Source: Burkholderia sp. GAS332
GTDB lineage: Bacteria; Pseudomonadota; Gammaproteobacteria; Burkholderiales; Burkholderiaceae
Direction: 5' to 3'
Length of the DNA: 64,000 bases
NCBI GenBank assembly: GCA_900142905.1
Contig: FSRV01000002.1
Location: forward strand, 620,001 to 684,000
In this document: piece by piece, positions 1-8,365 of the stretch
Position numbering within the stretch: the first letter of the stretch is position 1
Layout: each line of letters starts with the position of its first letter
Notes under the pieces: model-generated
Told to the model about the DNA's origin: nothing
Database searches by the model: none
The model's input: the letters and a program-made list of their open reading frames with translations, nothing else
Translations under genes and position numbers: made by a program

Positions 1-373
1 CCTGAAATATCAGGGCGCGCCGATCTCGGAGTCGCAGTCGTTCATCGTCGCGACCAACAATTATCGTGCGAGCGGCGGCGGCAACTTCCCGGGGCTGGAC
101 GGCAGCAAGACGATTTACGCGTCGCCGGATGCGAGCCGTGACGTCCTGATTTCCTACATCAAGAAGGTGCAAGCCATCAAGGCGGCCAGCAACGGCAGCG
201 ACCGTAGCTGGCGTTTCACGAAGGTGGCGACGGCCGGGCAGGTGACCTTCAAGGCGGCGCCGAACCTGGTGGCGCTCGCGCAAACCTACGGCATCACCAA
301 CGTCGCCCAGATCCAGGCCGACGACGGCAGCGGCAAGGGGCTTGCCGTTTACTCGGTGAACCTCAACCAATGA
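1..373 (+). CDS. cpdB: CpdB-like cyclic-nucleotide phosphodiesterase/3'-nucleotidase, C-terminal part
   Basis: The frame is open from base 2 to the TGA at 371-373, giving the last 123 residues; the start lies before the window. The segment VATNNYRASGGGNFPG, followed by a DASRDVLISYIKK-like stretch, matches the C-terminal 5'-nucleotidase domain of periplasmic bifunctional 2',3'-cyclic-nucleotide 2'-phosphodiesterase/3'-nucleotidases such as E. coli CpdB. These enzymes scavenge nucleotides in the periplasm. The metallophosphoesterase half cannot be checked because it is outside the window. The last 60 residues (a LAQTYGI...IQADDGSG stretch) look like an added C-terminal module that I do not recognise. 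The stop overlaps the next start as ATGA. Confidence 0.72.
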   Translation, partial: LKYQGAPISESQSFIVATNNYRASGGGNFPGLDGSKTIYASPDASRDVLISYIKKVQAIKAASNGSDRSWRFTKVATAGQVTFKAAPNLVALAQTYGITNVAQIQADDGSGKGLAVYSVNLNQ

Positions 374-1140
374 CAGCGCGCTTTTCTTTGAAGCCGGCGG
401 GCATGGCGGTGACCGTCGTGGTGGCTGTCGCCCTCGCTGCCGGTACGCTCGCCACGGTCTCAGCCACACGCGTGGCGACGCCCGTCTCCAACGTGCAGAT
501 CGACGATTGGCGGATGCAGGGCACGGCCACGCACGCGGCGTGGCCGGTGTGGCGGCTGCGCCTCGCGGCGGCGTTCGGCAACGCGGTGGCGCGCGAGGCC
601 CTGGTCGACGTGCTGGTGAGCTCGGCGCAACTCGACGAGCGGCGCGAAGGCGTCGACCTGTATCGTCAACTTGCGCTCGATGCTGTGCCGAGTGCGCAAG
701 CCACGCTCGGCCATCTGCTGCTGCGCGGATTGCCGGGCATCGCGCCGGATTATGCGGAAAGCCGCCGCTGGTTGAACGTAGCCGCCTCGCATGATCCGCA
801 GGCTGCGTATGATCTGTCGACGCTTTATCGCAACGGTTACGGCGTCGCGCGCGATCCACGTCTCGCGATTTACTGGCTGGAACAGGCGGCGCAAGCAGGT
901 GTGCCGCTCGCGCAATTCCAGCTTGCCAACGAGTATCGCTTCGGTTCGACGCTGCCGCATGACGATGTCCTCGCACTGCAATGGCTGACGCGCGCGGCCA
1001 ATGCGGAGTTACCCGAGGCCAATCTGGCGCTGGCGATCGCCTATCGCAACGGCGAGCTCGGCATGGCGCGCGACGAAGACGCCTACTGGGCCCACGTGAA
1101 AGAGAGTGAGCACGATCTGAAGCACGTCAGCCGGCCATGA
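370..1140 (+). CDS. Sel1-repeat (TPR-like) exported or membrane-anchored protein
   Basis: 256 residues. An N-terminal hydrophobic segment (about residues 11-32) could be a signal peptide or membrane anchor. From about residue 105 onward there are four Sel1-like repeats of about 36 residues with the typical pattern of A..LG..Y..G.GV..D...A..W...AA; examples are around DLSTLYRNGYGVARD and LALAIAYRNGELGMARD. Sel1 repeats form alpha-solenoids that mediate protein contacts, so a scaffold or adaptor role in the envelope is inferred; no catalytic motif is visible. The ATG overlaps the stop of the nucleotidase gene by ATGA, so the two are probably translationally coupled. A strong terminator follows at 1191-1230. 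Confidence 0.75.
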   Translation: MTARFSLKPAGMAVTVVVAVALAAGTLATVSATRVATPVSNVQIDDWRMQGTATHAAWPVWRLRLAAAFGNAVAREALVDVLVSSAQLDERREGVDLYRQLALDAVPSAQATLGHLLLRGLPGIAPDYAESRRWLNVAASHDPQAAYDLSTLYRNGYGVARDPRLAIYWLEQAAQAGVPLAQFQLANEYRFGSTLPHDDVLALQWLTRAANAELPEANLALAIAYRNGELGMARDEDAYWAHVKESEHDLKHVSRP

Positions 1141-1190
1141 TCGCGCGTTGAAACGCGCCTGCGATTTTCTGTCGCAGAGCAACGTTAGCC

Positions 1191-1230
1191 GCCCCCTGCA
1201 GAGACTTTCGCTGCAGGGGGCGTGTTTTTT
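1191..1230 (+). terminator. Rho-independent terminator after Sel1 gene
   Basis: An 11-bp perfect stem, GCCCCCTGCAG (1191-1201) with CTGCAGGGGGC (1211-1221), is followed by six T at 1225-1230. It lies 50 bp after the Sel1-repeat stop codon. Confidence 0.85.
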
Positions 1231-1582
1231 CCGCTGCGCGGATCGGCATGGCGAGCGTGCCGATTCACGCGGCCGGGCCATCGAATTGTCATCCGCCGGC
1301 CAGCGCATCGCCATCGCCCGGTGCCGAAAGTGCCTCTATTCAGGCATCGAAATGCCTTGTAACGCTCTTTACGGGTTTGTGTTGCAGACCCGTCCGACGC
1401 ACGTTTACCCGCTAAAACAAGGATCAAAATGTGTTGCGCAGTCTGCGCCACGCAACAAACCTTCGCTGTTATACACAAAAGAGTCGCGCAAATCGTATTA
1501 GCGCTTGTAGAATCCGGCGTTGAAGCGTGCACATACCGTGTGCGCTTCGTGCAATTCACTGACCACTACAGGTAGGAGAAAC
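1231..1582. other. Gene-free leader of the HU-like gene
   Basis: No convincing coding frame is seen over these 352 bases. The interval must carry the promoter of the HU-like gene. It becomes relatively AT-rich around 1455-1510. A short imperfect dyad, GCACATACCGTGTGC, lies near 1530-1545; it may be an operator or part of the transcribed leader, but this is unproven. Confidence 0.4.
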
Positions 1583-2035
1583 ATGCCGACTTCCGCAAAA
1601 AAGGTGGCCAAGAAGGCTGCTGCCCCGGTACCGACCAAGAAGGTTGCTGCAAAGAAAGTCCCTGCGAAGAAAGCCGTCGCAGCTAAGAAGGTCGCCGTGA
1701 AGGCGTCCAGCGCTCCGTCGCCGATCAAGGACACCTTCACGAAGGCCTCGCTGGCTGCACACGTCGCTGAACGCGCCGCTGTGGAACCGAAGACTGCCAA
1801 GGCTGTTCTGGCCGCGCTCGAAGACACGATCCTCGGCGCTGTGCACAAGAAGGGCGCTGGCGAATTCACGCTGTCGGGTCTTCTGAAGATCGTCGTGCAA
1901 GCTGTGCCGGCGAAGAAGAAGCGCTTCGGCAAAGACCCGTTCTCGGGCGAAGAGCGTTGGTTCCCGGCCAAGCCGGCTAGCGTGCGCATCAAGGCACGTC
2001 CGCTGAAGAAGCTGAAAGACGCAGCAGCAGGCTGA
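1583..2035 (+). CDS. HU-family DNA-binding protein with lysine/alanine-rich N-terminal tail
   Basis: 150 residues from ATG 1583, chosen because AGGAGAA sits 4 bases upstream; an earlier in-frame start at 1520 has no ribosome site. Residues 1-45 are a low-complexity basic tail of AAKK/PAKK repeats resembling eukaryotic histone H1. Residues about 51-148 match the HU/IHF fold: helix pair FTKASLAAHVAERA...AKAVLAALEDTI, then the DNA-embracing arm region ending GKDPFSGEERWFPAKP and SVRIKARPLKKL. It is a nucleoid-associated protein; the tail probably adds sequence-independent DNA contacts. It is monocistronic, with a terminator at 2150-2184. The tail marks it as a Burkholderia-type variant distinct from standard 90-residue HU. 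Confidence 0.88.
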   Translation: MPTSAKKVAKKAAAPVPTKKVAAKKVPAKKAVAAKKVAVKASSAPSPIKDTFTKASLAAHVAERAAVEPKTAKAVLAALEDTILGAVHKKGAGEFTLSGLLKIVVQAVPAKKKRFGKDPFSGEERWFPAKPASVRIKARPLKKLKDAAAG

Positions 2036-2149
2036 TCGTGCTTCATGCGTTGCGGCGGTTTTTGAGAGAGCGTTTTTAACGGTGCGTTGTTAACCGTTCG
2101 CTTTTAACCGTCGTTAACGTTTGAGCCGACCCGCAGTGCGAGTTGTCCG

Positions 2150-2184
2150 AATCCCCGTGGATGCGAATCCTCGGGGATTTTTTT
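2150..2184 (+). terminator. Terminator of the HU-like gene
   Basis: AATCCCC (2150-2156) pairs with GGGGATT (2173-2179) and runs into T at 2178-2184. The 115 bases between the HU stop and the hairpin contain several GTTAAC/TTAACCG-like words of unknown meaning. Confidence 0.8.
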
Positions 2185-2435
2185 ATGCACGTCTGCTTGT
2201 GGTTAGGCGAACTCGCCGCCGCCCGCCGCGGTGCCCCAATGCACCGTACTAGCGCATCATGGGCCGCCGCAGTACGATGGCGACGAGGCCATGCCGGTCA
2301 GGATGCGCTCTTAGCGTGCATGCACCGTGTTTTGCACGCAAAAAGCTCAATGGCATAGCGCTTGCTTGAACGTTTGTCGAACACCGAATGCGCAGCGCAT
2401 TCGCCTTCTATCCGACAACAAGAGCGGGGCGTGAC
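2185..2435. other. Upstream region of the ATP-grasp operon
   Basis: About 250 bases without a supported gene; the promoter of the ATP-grasp, Alpha-E and transglutaminase genes is expected here. I see no clear promoter boxes or operators. Confidence 0.35.
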
Positions 2436-3845
2436 ATGCGATGCTATGACGAGATGCGTCATCATGACGATGCCGTGCGGCCACACTACGCGCGCTTTGA
2501 GCGGTGGCTGGTGAAGCAGGGCAATGAGGCGATCGCACGCAAGCGTGCGGAAGCCGACCTGCTGTTTCGCCGGGTCGGTATCACCTTCGCGGTGAACGGC
2601 GATTTGTCCGGTACCGAGCGGCTGATTCCTTTCGATCTGATTCCGCGCATCATTCCGCGCAGCGAATGGCAGACGCTGGAGGCCGGATTGCGCCAGCGGG
2701 TGCAGGCGCTCAATCTGTTTATCCACGACGTCTATCACGATCGCAACATTGTGCGCGCCGGTATCGTGCCGGCCGAACAGGTCTATACCAACGCGCAATA
2801 CCGGCCTGAAATGCAGGGCGTCAATGTGCCGCTCGGTGTTTACGCGCATATCGCCGGCGTCGACGTGGTGCGCGCGGGCGACGCGGGCGAGTTCTACGTG
2901 CTCGAAGACAACCTGCGGGTGCCGTCGGGCGTGTCCTACATGCTGGAAAACCGCAAGATGATGATGCGGCTTTTCCCCGAGCTGTTCGTGCAGAACCGCA
3001 TTGCGCCGGTCGCGCATTATCCCGATCTGCTGCTCGATACACTGCGCTCGGTGGCGCCCGAAGGCGTCGACGATCCGGTCGTGGTGGTGCTCACGCCGGG
3101 CATGTACAACTCGGCCTATTTCGAGCACACCTTCCTCGCGCAGCAGATGGGTGTCGAACTGGTGGAAGGCAAGGATCTGTTCGTCGACGACAACTACGTG
3201 TTCATGCGCACCACGCAGGGGCCGAAGCGCGTCGACGTGATCTACCGCCGAGTTGACGACGATTTTCTCGATCCGCTCGCCTTCCGCAACGATTCGGCGC
3301 TGGGCGTGCCGGGTCTGTTGACCGCGTATCGGGCAGGACGTGTCGCGCTCGCGAATGCCATGGGCACCGGCATCGCTGACGACAAATCGATCTATCCGTA
3401 TGTGCCGGAAATGATCGAGTTTTACCTCGGCGAGAAGCCGATCCTCAACAACGTGCCCACGTTCCAGTGCCGCAAGCCTGACGATCTCGCGTACACGCTC
3501 GCGCATCTGCCGGAGTTGGTCGTGAAGGAGGTGCACGGCGCGGGCGGCTACGGGATGCTGGTCGGGCCGGCGTCGACGAAGGCCGAAATCGAATCGTTCC
3601 GCGAGCGCCTGATTGCGCGGCCCGCGGGTTATATCGCGCAGCCCACGCTTGCGCTCTCCGCGTGTCCGACCTTTGTCGAAGCGGGCATCGCGCCGCGCCA
3701 TATCGATTTGCGTCCCTTCGTGCTGTCGGGCAAGAGCGTGACGATGTGCGCGGGCGGTCTCACGCGCGTGGCGTTGCAGGAGGGCTCGCTCGTCGTCAAT
3801 TCGTCGCAGGGAGGCGGGACCAAAGATACGTGGATGGTCGACTGA
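2436..3845 (+). CDS. Circularly permuted ATP-grasp protein (DUF404/DUF407 type)
   Basis: 469 residues from ATG 2436, which gives the family-typical opening MRCYDEM...VRPHY; an earlier in-frame ATG at 2388 would add 16 unrelated residues. The protein has the features of circularly permuted type-2 ATP-grasp enzymes: GDLSGTERLIPFDLIPRII, the FYVLEDNLRVPSGVSYMLEN segment, LTPGMYNSAYFEH, and a late VVKEVHGAGGYGMLVGP ATP-binding loop. ATP-grasp enzymes activate carboxylates and join them to amines, so a peptide or amide ligase is predicted; the substrate is unknown. It heads the Alpha-E, transglutaminase and Anbu neighbourhood. An overlapping reverse frame (2298-3857) is considered a shadow. Confidence 0.88.
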   Translation: MRCYDEMRHHDDAVRPHYARFERWLVKQGNEAIARKRAEADLLFRRVGITFAVNGDLSGTERLIPFDLIPRIIPRSEWQTLEAGLRQRVQALNLFIHDVYHDRNIVRAGIVPAEQVYTNAQYRPEMQGVNVPLGVYAHIAGVDVVRAGDAGEFYVLEDNLRVPSGVSYMLENRKMMMRLFPELFVQNRIAPVAHYPDLLLDTLRSVAPEGVDDPVVVVLTPGMYNSAYFEHTFLAQQMGVELVEGKDLFVDDNYVFMRTTQGPKRVDVIYRRVDDDFLDPLAFRNDSALGVPGLLTAYRAGRVALANAMGTGIADDKSIYPYVPEMIEFYLGEKPILNNVPTFQCRKPDDLAYTLAHLPELVVKEVHGAGGYGMLVGPASTKAEIESFRERLIARPAGYIAQPTLALSACPTFVEAGIAPRHIDLRPFVLSGKSVTMCAGGLTRVALQEGSLVVNSSQGGGTKDTWMVD

Positions 3846-4041
3846 CGCGGTTGCCAATGCGGTTGCTCCTAGTGCAGCTCATAGGGCAGCGCATGCAGCA
3901 ACGCCCGCAGCCATGCAGGCAACCGCGTTCGCAACCTAACGCGCCGGCACAACAGTCAAACCGCCGCCGGCGCACACGGATAACCCGCGCGAGCCTTTTA
4001 CTTCTGCAAAGGTCTCGCGTCATCAGATACGGAACGCCGTC

Positions 4042-4992
4042 ATGCTAAGCCGAACCGCCGATCACCTCTTCTGGATGGCCCGCTACATGGAGCGCGCGGA
4101 GAACACCGCCCGCATGCTCGACATCAACCTGAAGGCCTTGCTGCTGCCGCAGACGCCCGAACAGGAGGCGCGCGCGCAACGCTCGGTGCTGCGCATTTCC
4201 GAACTCGAATCCGCGTTCGCGCAGCGCTACGATGAACCGACCCGTGAACATGTGCTCGATTTCATGGTGGCCGATGCGACCAATCCGTCGAGCATTCACT
4301 CGTGTTTGCAGGCCGCGCGTGAAAATGCCCGCGCCGTGCGCGGCACCTTGACGACCGAGTGGTGGGAAACCATCAACGACACCTGGCTCGAGTTCAACGA
4401 ACGTTCCTCGGCCGGCCAGGCGGCGAGCAATCCCGGCGCGCTATTCGAGTGGGTGAAGTTCCGCTCGCACCTGTCACGCGGCGTGACGATCGGCACGGCG
4501 TTGCAGGACGACGCGTTCTTCTTCACGCAGCTTGGCACCTTTCTCGAACGCGCCGACAACACCGCGCGGATTCTCGACGTGCGGTTTGCCGACGTCGAAC
4601 CGAATTCACGCGATGCCGCGCGCCAGCTTGAAGACTTCTACTACTGGACGTCGATTCTCAGTTCGGTGTCGGCGCTGGAGATTTATCGCAAGGTGTATCG
4701 CGATGTCGTCACGCCGGCGCGGGTGGTCGAATTGATGATCCTGAACCAGCAGATGCCGCGCTCGCTGCTCGCGTCGCTCGAAGGCGTCTGCGTGAATCTG
4801 GCGATGTTGCGCACCTCCGGCTCGAACCAGTGCGAGCGGTTTGCCGGCAAGCTGCGCGCCGAGCTGGTGTACTCCGACATCCGGCAGATTTTCGAAGCCG
4901 GCCTGCACGCCTATCTGACGCAGTTCCTTGCTCGCGTGTTCGAGCTCGGCAATCTGGTTGCGCGTACCTATCTGATGTTGCCAGTCGCCTGA
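4042..4992 (+). CDS. Alpha-E domain protein (DUF403)
   Basis: 316 residues, mostly predicted helical. It begins with the family signature MLSRTADHLFWMARYMERAEN and repeats a related element at about residue 165 (LGTFLERADNTARIL), consistent with the internally duplicated Alpha-E helical domain. Alpha-E proteins occur almost only next to circularly permuted ATP-grasp and transglutaminase-like genes and are thought to form part of a peptide-modifying complex; no enzymatic activity is established. It lies 196 bp after the ATP-grasp gene and 12 bp before the transglutaminase gene, so the latter pair is certainly cotranscribed. Confidence 0.9.
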   Translation: MLSRTADHLFWMARYMERAENTARMLDINLKALLLPQTPEQEARAQRSVLRISELESAFAQRYDEPTREHVLDFMVADATNPSSIHSCLQAARENARAVRGTLTTEWWETINDTWLEFNERSSAGQAASNPGALFEWVKFRSHLSRGVTIGTALQDDAFFFTQLGTFLERADNTARILDVRFADVEPNSRDAARQLEDFYYWTSILSSVSALEIYRKVYRDVVTPARVVELMILNQQMPRSLLASLEGVCVNLAMLRTSGSNQCERFAGKLRAELVYSDIRQIFEAGLHAYLTQFLARVFELGNLVARTYLMLPVA

Positions 4993-5004
4993 CGGAGTTT
5001 TTCT

Positions 5005-5805
5005 ATGTACCTGACGATCCGCCACGACACGTCCTATCGTTACGAAGCGACTGTCCATTATTCGATTCAGCAACTGCGTCTGACGCCGGCCAGCGGCGCC
5101 TCGCAGGTGGTGCGGCGCTGGAGCATCGATGCGCCCGGCAAGCTCGACGCGACCTTCGATGCCTACGGCAATGTGTTGCATACGCTCGTGATCAACAAGC
5201 CGCATGGCGAGATCCGTCTGCATGTAGCGGGCGAAGTCGACACGATCCCGCTCAAGGACGGCCGCTTACCCGATGCCGTCGGCCCGATTCCGCTCGAGCA
5301 TTTCACCTGCTCGACGCGTCTCACCGAGGCCGATGCGGCGATCCGCGAGTTGGCCGGATCGGTGCCGAGCCTCGCGAGTTCGAGCGATCTGATCGCGTTG
5401 TCCGAGCAGATCCTGCAGCGCGTGAAGTACAACCCCGGCATCACCGAAGTCACCAGCACGGCCGCCCAGGCGCTCGCGCTCGGCAATGGCGTGTGCCAGG
5501 ACCACGCGCATCTGATGCTGGCCTGCTGCCGCACGCGTGGCATTCCGGCGCGTTATGTGAGCGGCTACATCGAACCCGGCGATGTCGAGCACGGCGCGAG
5601 CCACGCATGGGTCGACGTGTGGCTCGACGGCAAGGGCTGGATTTCCGTCGACGTGACGCACGCCGCGTTTGCCAGCGAGATCTACTGCCGGCTCGCCGTG
5701 GCGCGCGACTACGAAGCCGCCGCCCCGGTGCGCGGGCGGCGTATCGGCGGGCTGGAAGAGCAGTTGAAGGTGTCGGTCACGGTCAGTGGGCAGCTTTCGC
5801 AATAG
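5005..5805 (+). CDS. Transglutaminase-like cysteine peptidase family protein
   Basis: 266 residues. An N-terminal all-beta domain (MYLTIRHDTSYRYEA...) of the bacterial transglutaminase-like type precedes a transglutaminase core. The catalytic triad is visible: Cys164 in NGVCQDHAH, His200 in SHAWVDVW and Asp216 in SVDVTH. Such proteins may cleave or cross-link peptides. GGAG is placed 7 bases before the ATG. Given its position after the ATP-grasp and Alpha-E genes, it probably removes or transfers the peptide made by the ligase; this is inference from gene neighbourhood. Confidence 0.9.
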   Translation: MYLTIRHDTSYRYEATVHYSIQQLRLTPASGASQVVRRWSIDAPGKLDATFDAYGNVLHTLVINKPHGEIRLHVAGEVDTIPLKDGRLPDAVGPIPLEHFTCSTRLTEADAAIRELAGSVPSLASSSDLIALSEQILQRVKYNPGITEVTSTAAQALALGNGVCQDHAHLMLACCRTRGIPARYVSGYIEPGDVEHGASHAWVDVWLDGKGWISVDVTHAAFASEIYCRLAVARDYEAAAPVRGRRIGGLEEQLKVSVTVSGQLSQ

Positions 5806-6015
5806 CGGCCGCTGGCGGTGGCCAATGAGTTGTCAGGGCCGCCTTGAGGGGCGCATTGCAGGGCGGCTTGCCGGCAGCCATGGCAAGGGCTTGAATGAGC
5901 GTCAGCCCGTATAGCTATTCAGATTAGGCCCGCGTCCGCCGTAATACGGAGAAAGGCGCATGCGGGCCGCATTACAATAGCGACGTTCTGTGGTTTTTTG
6001 CGGGTACTTTTCCTT

Positions 6016-6888
6016 ATGACTTACTGTGTAGCGATGTCCGTCGACGACGGGCTCGTGTTCCTGTCGGACACGCGCACCAACGCGGGCGTCGATCACATCA
6101 GCACCGCGCGCAAGATGTCGGTGTTCGAGCAGCCAGGTGAACGCATGCTGGTGGTGCTGTGCGCCGGCAATCTGTCGCTCACGCAAGCGGTGCTGCACGA
6201 GCTGTCCGAGCCTGCCGATGCCTCGCTGCCCACGCTCTGGAATGCGCCCACCATGGCCGACGCGGCTCGCGTGATCGGCCGCGCGGTGCGCTGCGTGCAT
6301 CAGCGCGAAGCGGAGGCGTTGCAGGAATTCGGTGTCGACTTCAATTGCAGCTTCATTCTCGGCGGCCAGATCGCGGGCAACCGGCCGCGCCTGTTCATGA
6401 TCTACGCGGCGGGGAATTTCATCGAAGCGTCGGCCGTGAACCCGTATTTCCAGATCGGCGAGGCCAAGTACGGCAAGCCGATCATCGATCGCGTGCTGAC
6501 GCCGTCCACGCCGCTCGACGAAGCGGCCAAGTGCGCGCTGATTTCGATGGATTCGACGCTGCGTTCGAATCTGTCGGTCGGGCTGCCCCTGGATCTGCTG
6601 GTGTACGAGAAAGATTCGCTGCACGTCACGCGTTTCGTCTCGATCGATCACGACAATGCGTACTTCGAGATGATTCACCGCACGTGGGGCGAGCGGCTGC
6701 GCCAGGTGTTCGGCGAGATTCCCGATCCTGACTGGCAGGATTCGCCCAATGTGCCGCTGCTGCAGCGCGAGCGTGCGCTGGTGCTGCATCGCGCGCCGGT
6801 GGGGGCGGACGGCGTGGAGCATGAGCTCGATGCAAAGCCGGCGCAGACGTTGGCGCAGGCGGAGAAGGGCAAGGCCCAGCGGCGCTAG
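6016..6888 (+). CDS. Anbu-type proteasome homologue (Ntn hydrolase)
   Basis: 290 residues from ATG 6016. After Met removal the chain starts with Thr1 (TYCVAMSVDDG), and Asp17 in FLSDTRTNAGVDH and Lys32 (STARKMS) fit the Thr/Asp/Lys active site of proteasome beta subunits and HslV. The SDTRTNAGVD signature is that of Anbu, a self-assembling bacterial proteasome relative that is commonly encoded beside circularly permuted ATP-grasp, Alpha-E and transglutaminase genes, as here. No propeptide is present. A charged C-terminal tail of about 40 residues extends beyond the core. The 210-bp spacer from the transglutaminase gene suggests its own promoter. The natural substrate is unknown; an earlier start at 5998 would bury the threonine and was rejected. 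Confidence 0.88.
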   Translation: MTYCVAMSVDDGLVFLSDTRTNAGVDHISTARKMSVFEQPGERMLVVLCAGNLSLTQAVLHELSEPADASLPTLWNAPTMADAARVIGRAVRCVHQREAEALQEFGVDFNCSFILGGQIAGNRPRLFMIYAAGNFIEASAVNPYFQIGEAKYGKPIIDRVLTPSTPLDEAAKCALISMDSTLRSNLSVGLPLDLLVYEKDSLHVTRFVSIDHDNAYFEMIHRTWGERLRQVFGEIPDPDWQDSPNVPLLQRERALVLHRAPVGADGVEHELDAKPAQTLAQAEKGKAQRR

Positions 6889-7088
6889 ACAGTTTAGAGT
6901 CGGTCTACGGCCGGGAGCACTACATCAAGGTCGTCACGAGCCCGTTAAGGGCTTGCTGGCGGCCTTTTCTTTTACCTCATCTGTCGAATTGATCACGATG
7001 GACGCGCAGTGCGTGCGTGGCTGTCCGTCTATTCGCGGCGTGATCTGGACGTGCCAGCGCTAACCGCGTGCGCCAGAACCAGCAGACG

Positions 7089-7125
7089 AAAAAAAACCAG
7101 CCACAGGCTTATCGCCCGTGGCTGG
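7089..7125 (-). terminator. Terminator of the porin gene
   Basis: Reading the minus strand, CCAGCCAC (complement of 7118-7125) and GTGGCTGG (complement of 7097-7104) form an 8-bp stem followed by eight T (A run at 7089-7096). It lies 40 bp after the porin stop. Confidence 0.85.
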
Positions 7126-7165
7126 TCTTCAACTGCGTGTTGCTTCAGCAGTCCGTCAAGTTCGA

Positions 7166-8365
7166 TTAGAACTTGTGGCGGATGCCCAGGCTAACCATTG
7201 CTTGCTCGTTGGAAGCCGAGTTGAAGCCGTACGAACCGATCGACGCGCCAGCTGCGCCCACCGTCGTGCTCGAGGTACGTTGTTCGCCGCTTGCGTGCTG
7301 CCATGCGCCGACCAGGTAGAGGTCCGTGCGCTTCGACAGGTTGTAGTCGCCGCCCAGGGAAACCTGGTTATACGTTGCGCTCGTGTCGCCCGTACCCTTC
7401 GTGTAGATGTAGCCCACGCCCACCAGCATTGCCGGCGTGACTTGATAGCCAAGGTACACGCCACCGACGTTGTACTTCTCGGTCGAACCGAAGCCCGACA
7501 GGCCGTCCGGCTTGTATTGCGCGTTGCTGTAGCGCAGGTTGACCGTGAACGGGCCGGTTACGTATTGCGCTGCGACCTGAGCGATACCGATCGAACGTGC
7601 CGATGCGTAGAAGCTGTTGACCTGGCCGTCGAACGTGCCGTCCGACGTGCTGCCGTTCCAGCCCGGCGTCGCGACCGGCGGGGTGCCGCTGGTCGTGAAG
7701 CGGCTAGCCAGCGTGTTGCCGTTGTCAGCGCGGAAGTAGCCTGCAGCTACGCTAAACGGACCCGTTGCGTACGTTGCAGCGCCCGACCACGTTTGGCCTG
7801 CGCCCGTCGAACCAGCCACGCCGCCGAATGCGTACATGCCTTCGAACTGGAAGCCGCTCCACACCGGCGAGGTGTACTTGACGGCGCTGTTCGTGCGCGA
7901 GGAGTTGTCGTTGTTGTCGACGTCGCCCGGCGTTGCGAAGGTGGAACCGAAGTAGTTGTCACCCGTCAGCGGCTGAACCAGGTCGACCACCGGATCGTAC
8001 TGACGACCCAGCGTGACCGTACCCCATTGGTCGCCCGTCAGGCCGACGTACGCTTGACGACCGAACAACCGGCCGCCTTGACCCAGCTTACCGGAGTTCA
8101 CGTCGAAGCCGTTTTCCAACTGGAAGATTGCCTTCAGGCCACCGCCGAGGTCTTCCGTGCCCTTCAGGCCAAAACGATCGCCTTGCAGATTGCCGGCGGC
8201 CATTTGGACCAGATTCGAATTCTTACCAGCCGAGTTTTGCGTGTTGTGAACGTACTGGACCGACTCATCGATCAGGCCGTACAGGGTGACGCTGCTTTGA
8301 GCATGTGCCATGCCGGTGACGCCGAGAAGCGCCAGCGAGAGGGTAGACAGGGCGATTCGTTTCAT
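7166..8365 (-). CDS. Gram-negative porin (Burkholderia general porin family)
   Basis: 399 residues from ATG 8365. A signal peptide MKRIALSTLSLALLGVTGMAHA precedes the mature start QSSVTLYGLIDESVQYV, typical of betaproteobacterial 16-strand trimeric porins. The constriction-loop region (PVVDLVQPLTGDNY), YNVGGVYLGYQVTPAMLVGVGY and the terminal aromatic residue (VSLGIRHKF) match the family. It forms a diffusion channel in the outer membrane. GGAG sits 10 bases before the start; an upstream frame extension to 8461 lacks a signal-peptide layout and was rejected. It is monocistronic, with its own terminator and a long AT-rich upstream region. Confidence 0.95.
   Translation of the reverse strand: MKRIALSTLSLALLGVTGMAHAQSSVTLYGLIDESVQYVHNTQNSAGKNSNLVQMAAGNLQGDRFGLKGTEDLGGGLKAIFQLENGFDVNSGKLGQGGRLFGRQAYVGLTGDQWGTVTLGRQYDPVVDLVQPLTGDNYFGSTFATPGDVDNNDNSSRTNSAVKYTSPVWSGFQFEGMYAFGGVAGSTGAGQTWSGAATYATGPFSVAAGYFRADNGNTLASRFTTSGTPPVATPGWNGSTSDGTFDGQVNSFYASARSIGIAQVAAQYVTGPFTVNLRYSNAQYKPDGLSGFGSTEKYNVGGVYLGYQVTPAMLVGVGYIYTKGTGDTSATYNQVSLGGDYNLSKRTDLYLVGAWQHASGEQRTSSTTVGAAGASIGSYGFNSASNEQAMVSLGIRHKF

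Noticed and set aside
2143..2358. Small frame after the HU gene
   Set aside because: It runs through the HU terminator hairpin and has no ribosome site.
2298..3857. 519-codon reverse frame over the ATP-grasp gene
   Set aside because: Codon bias fits the forward gene, the forward protein matches a known family, and the reverse product is Arg/His-rich with no domain.
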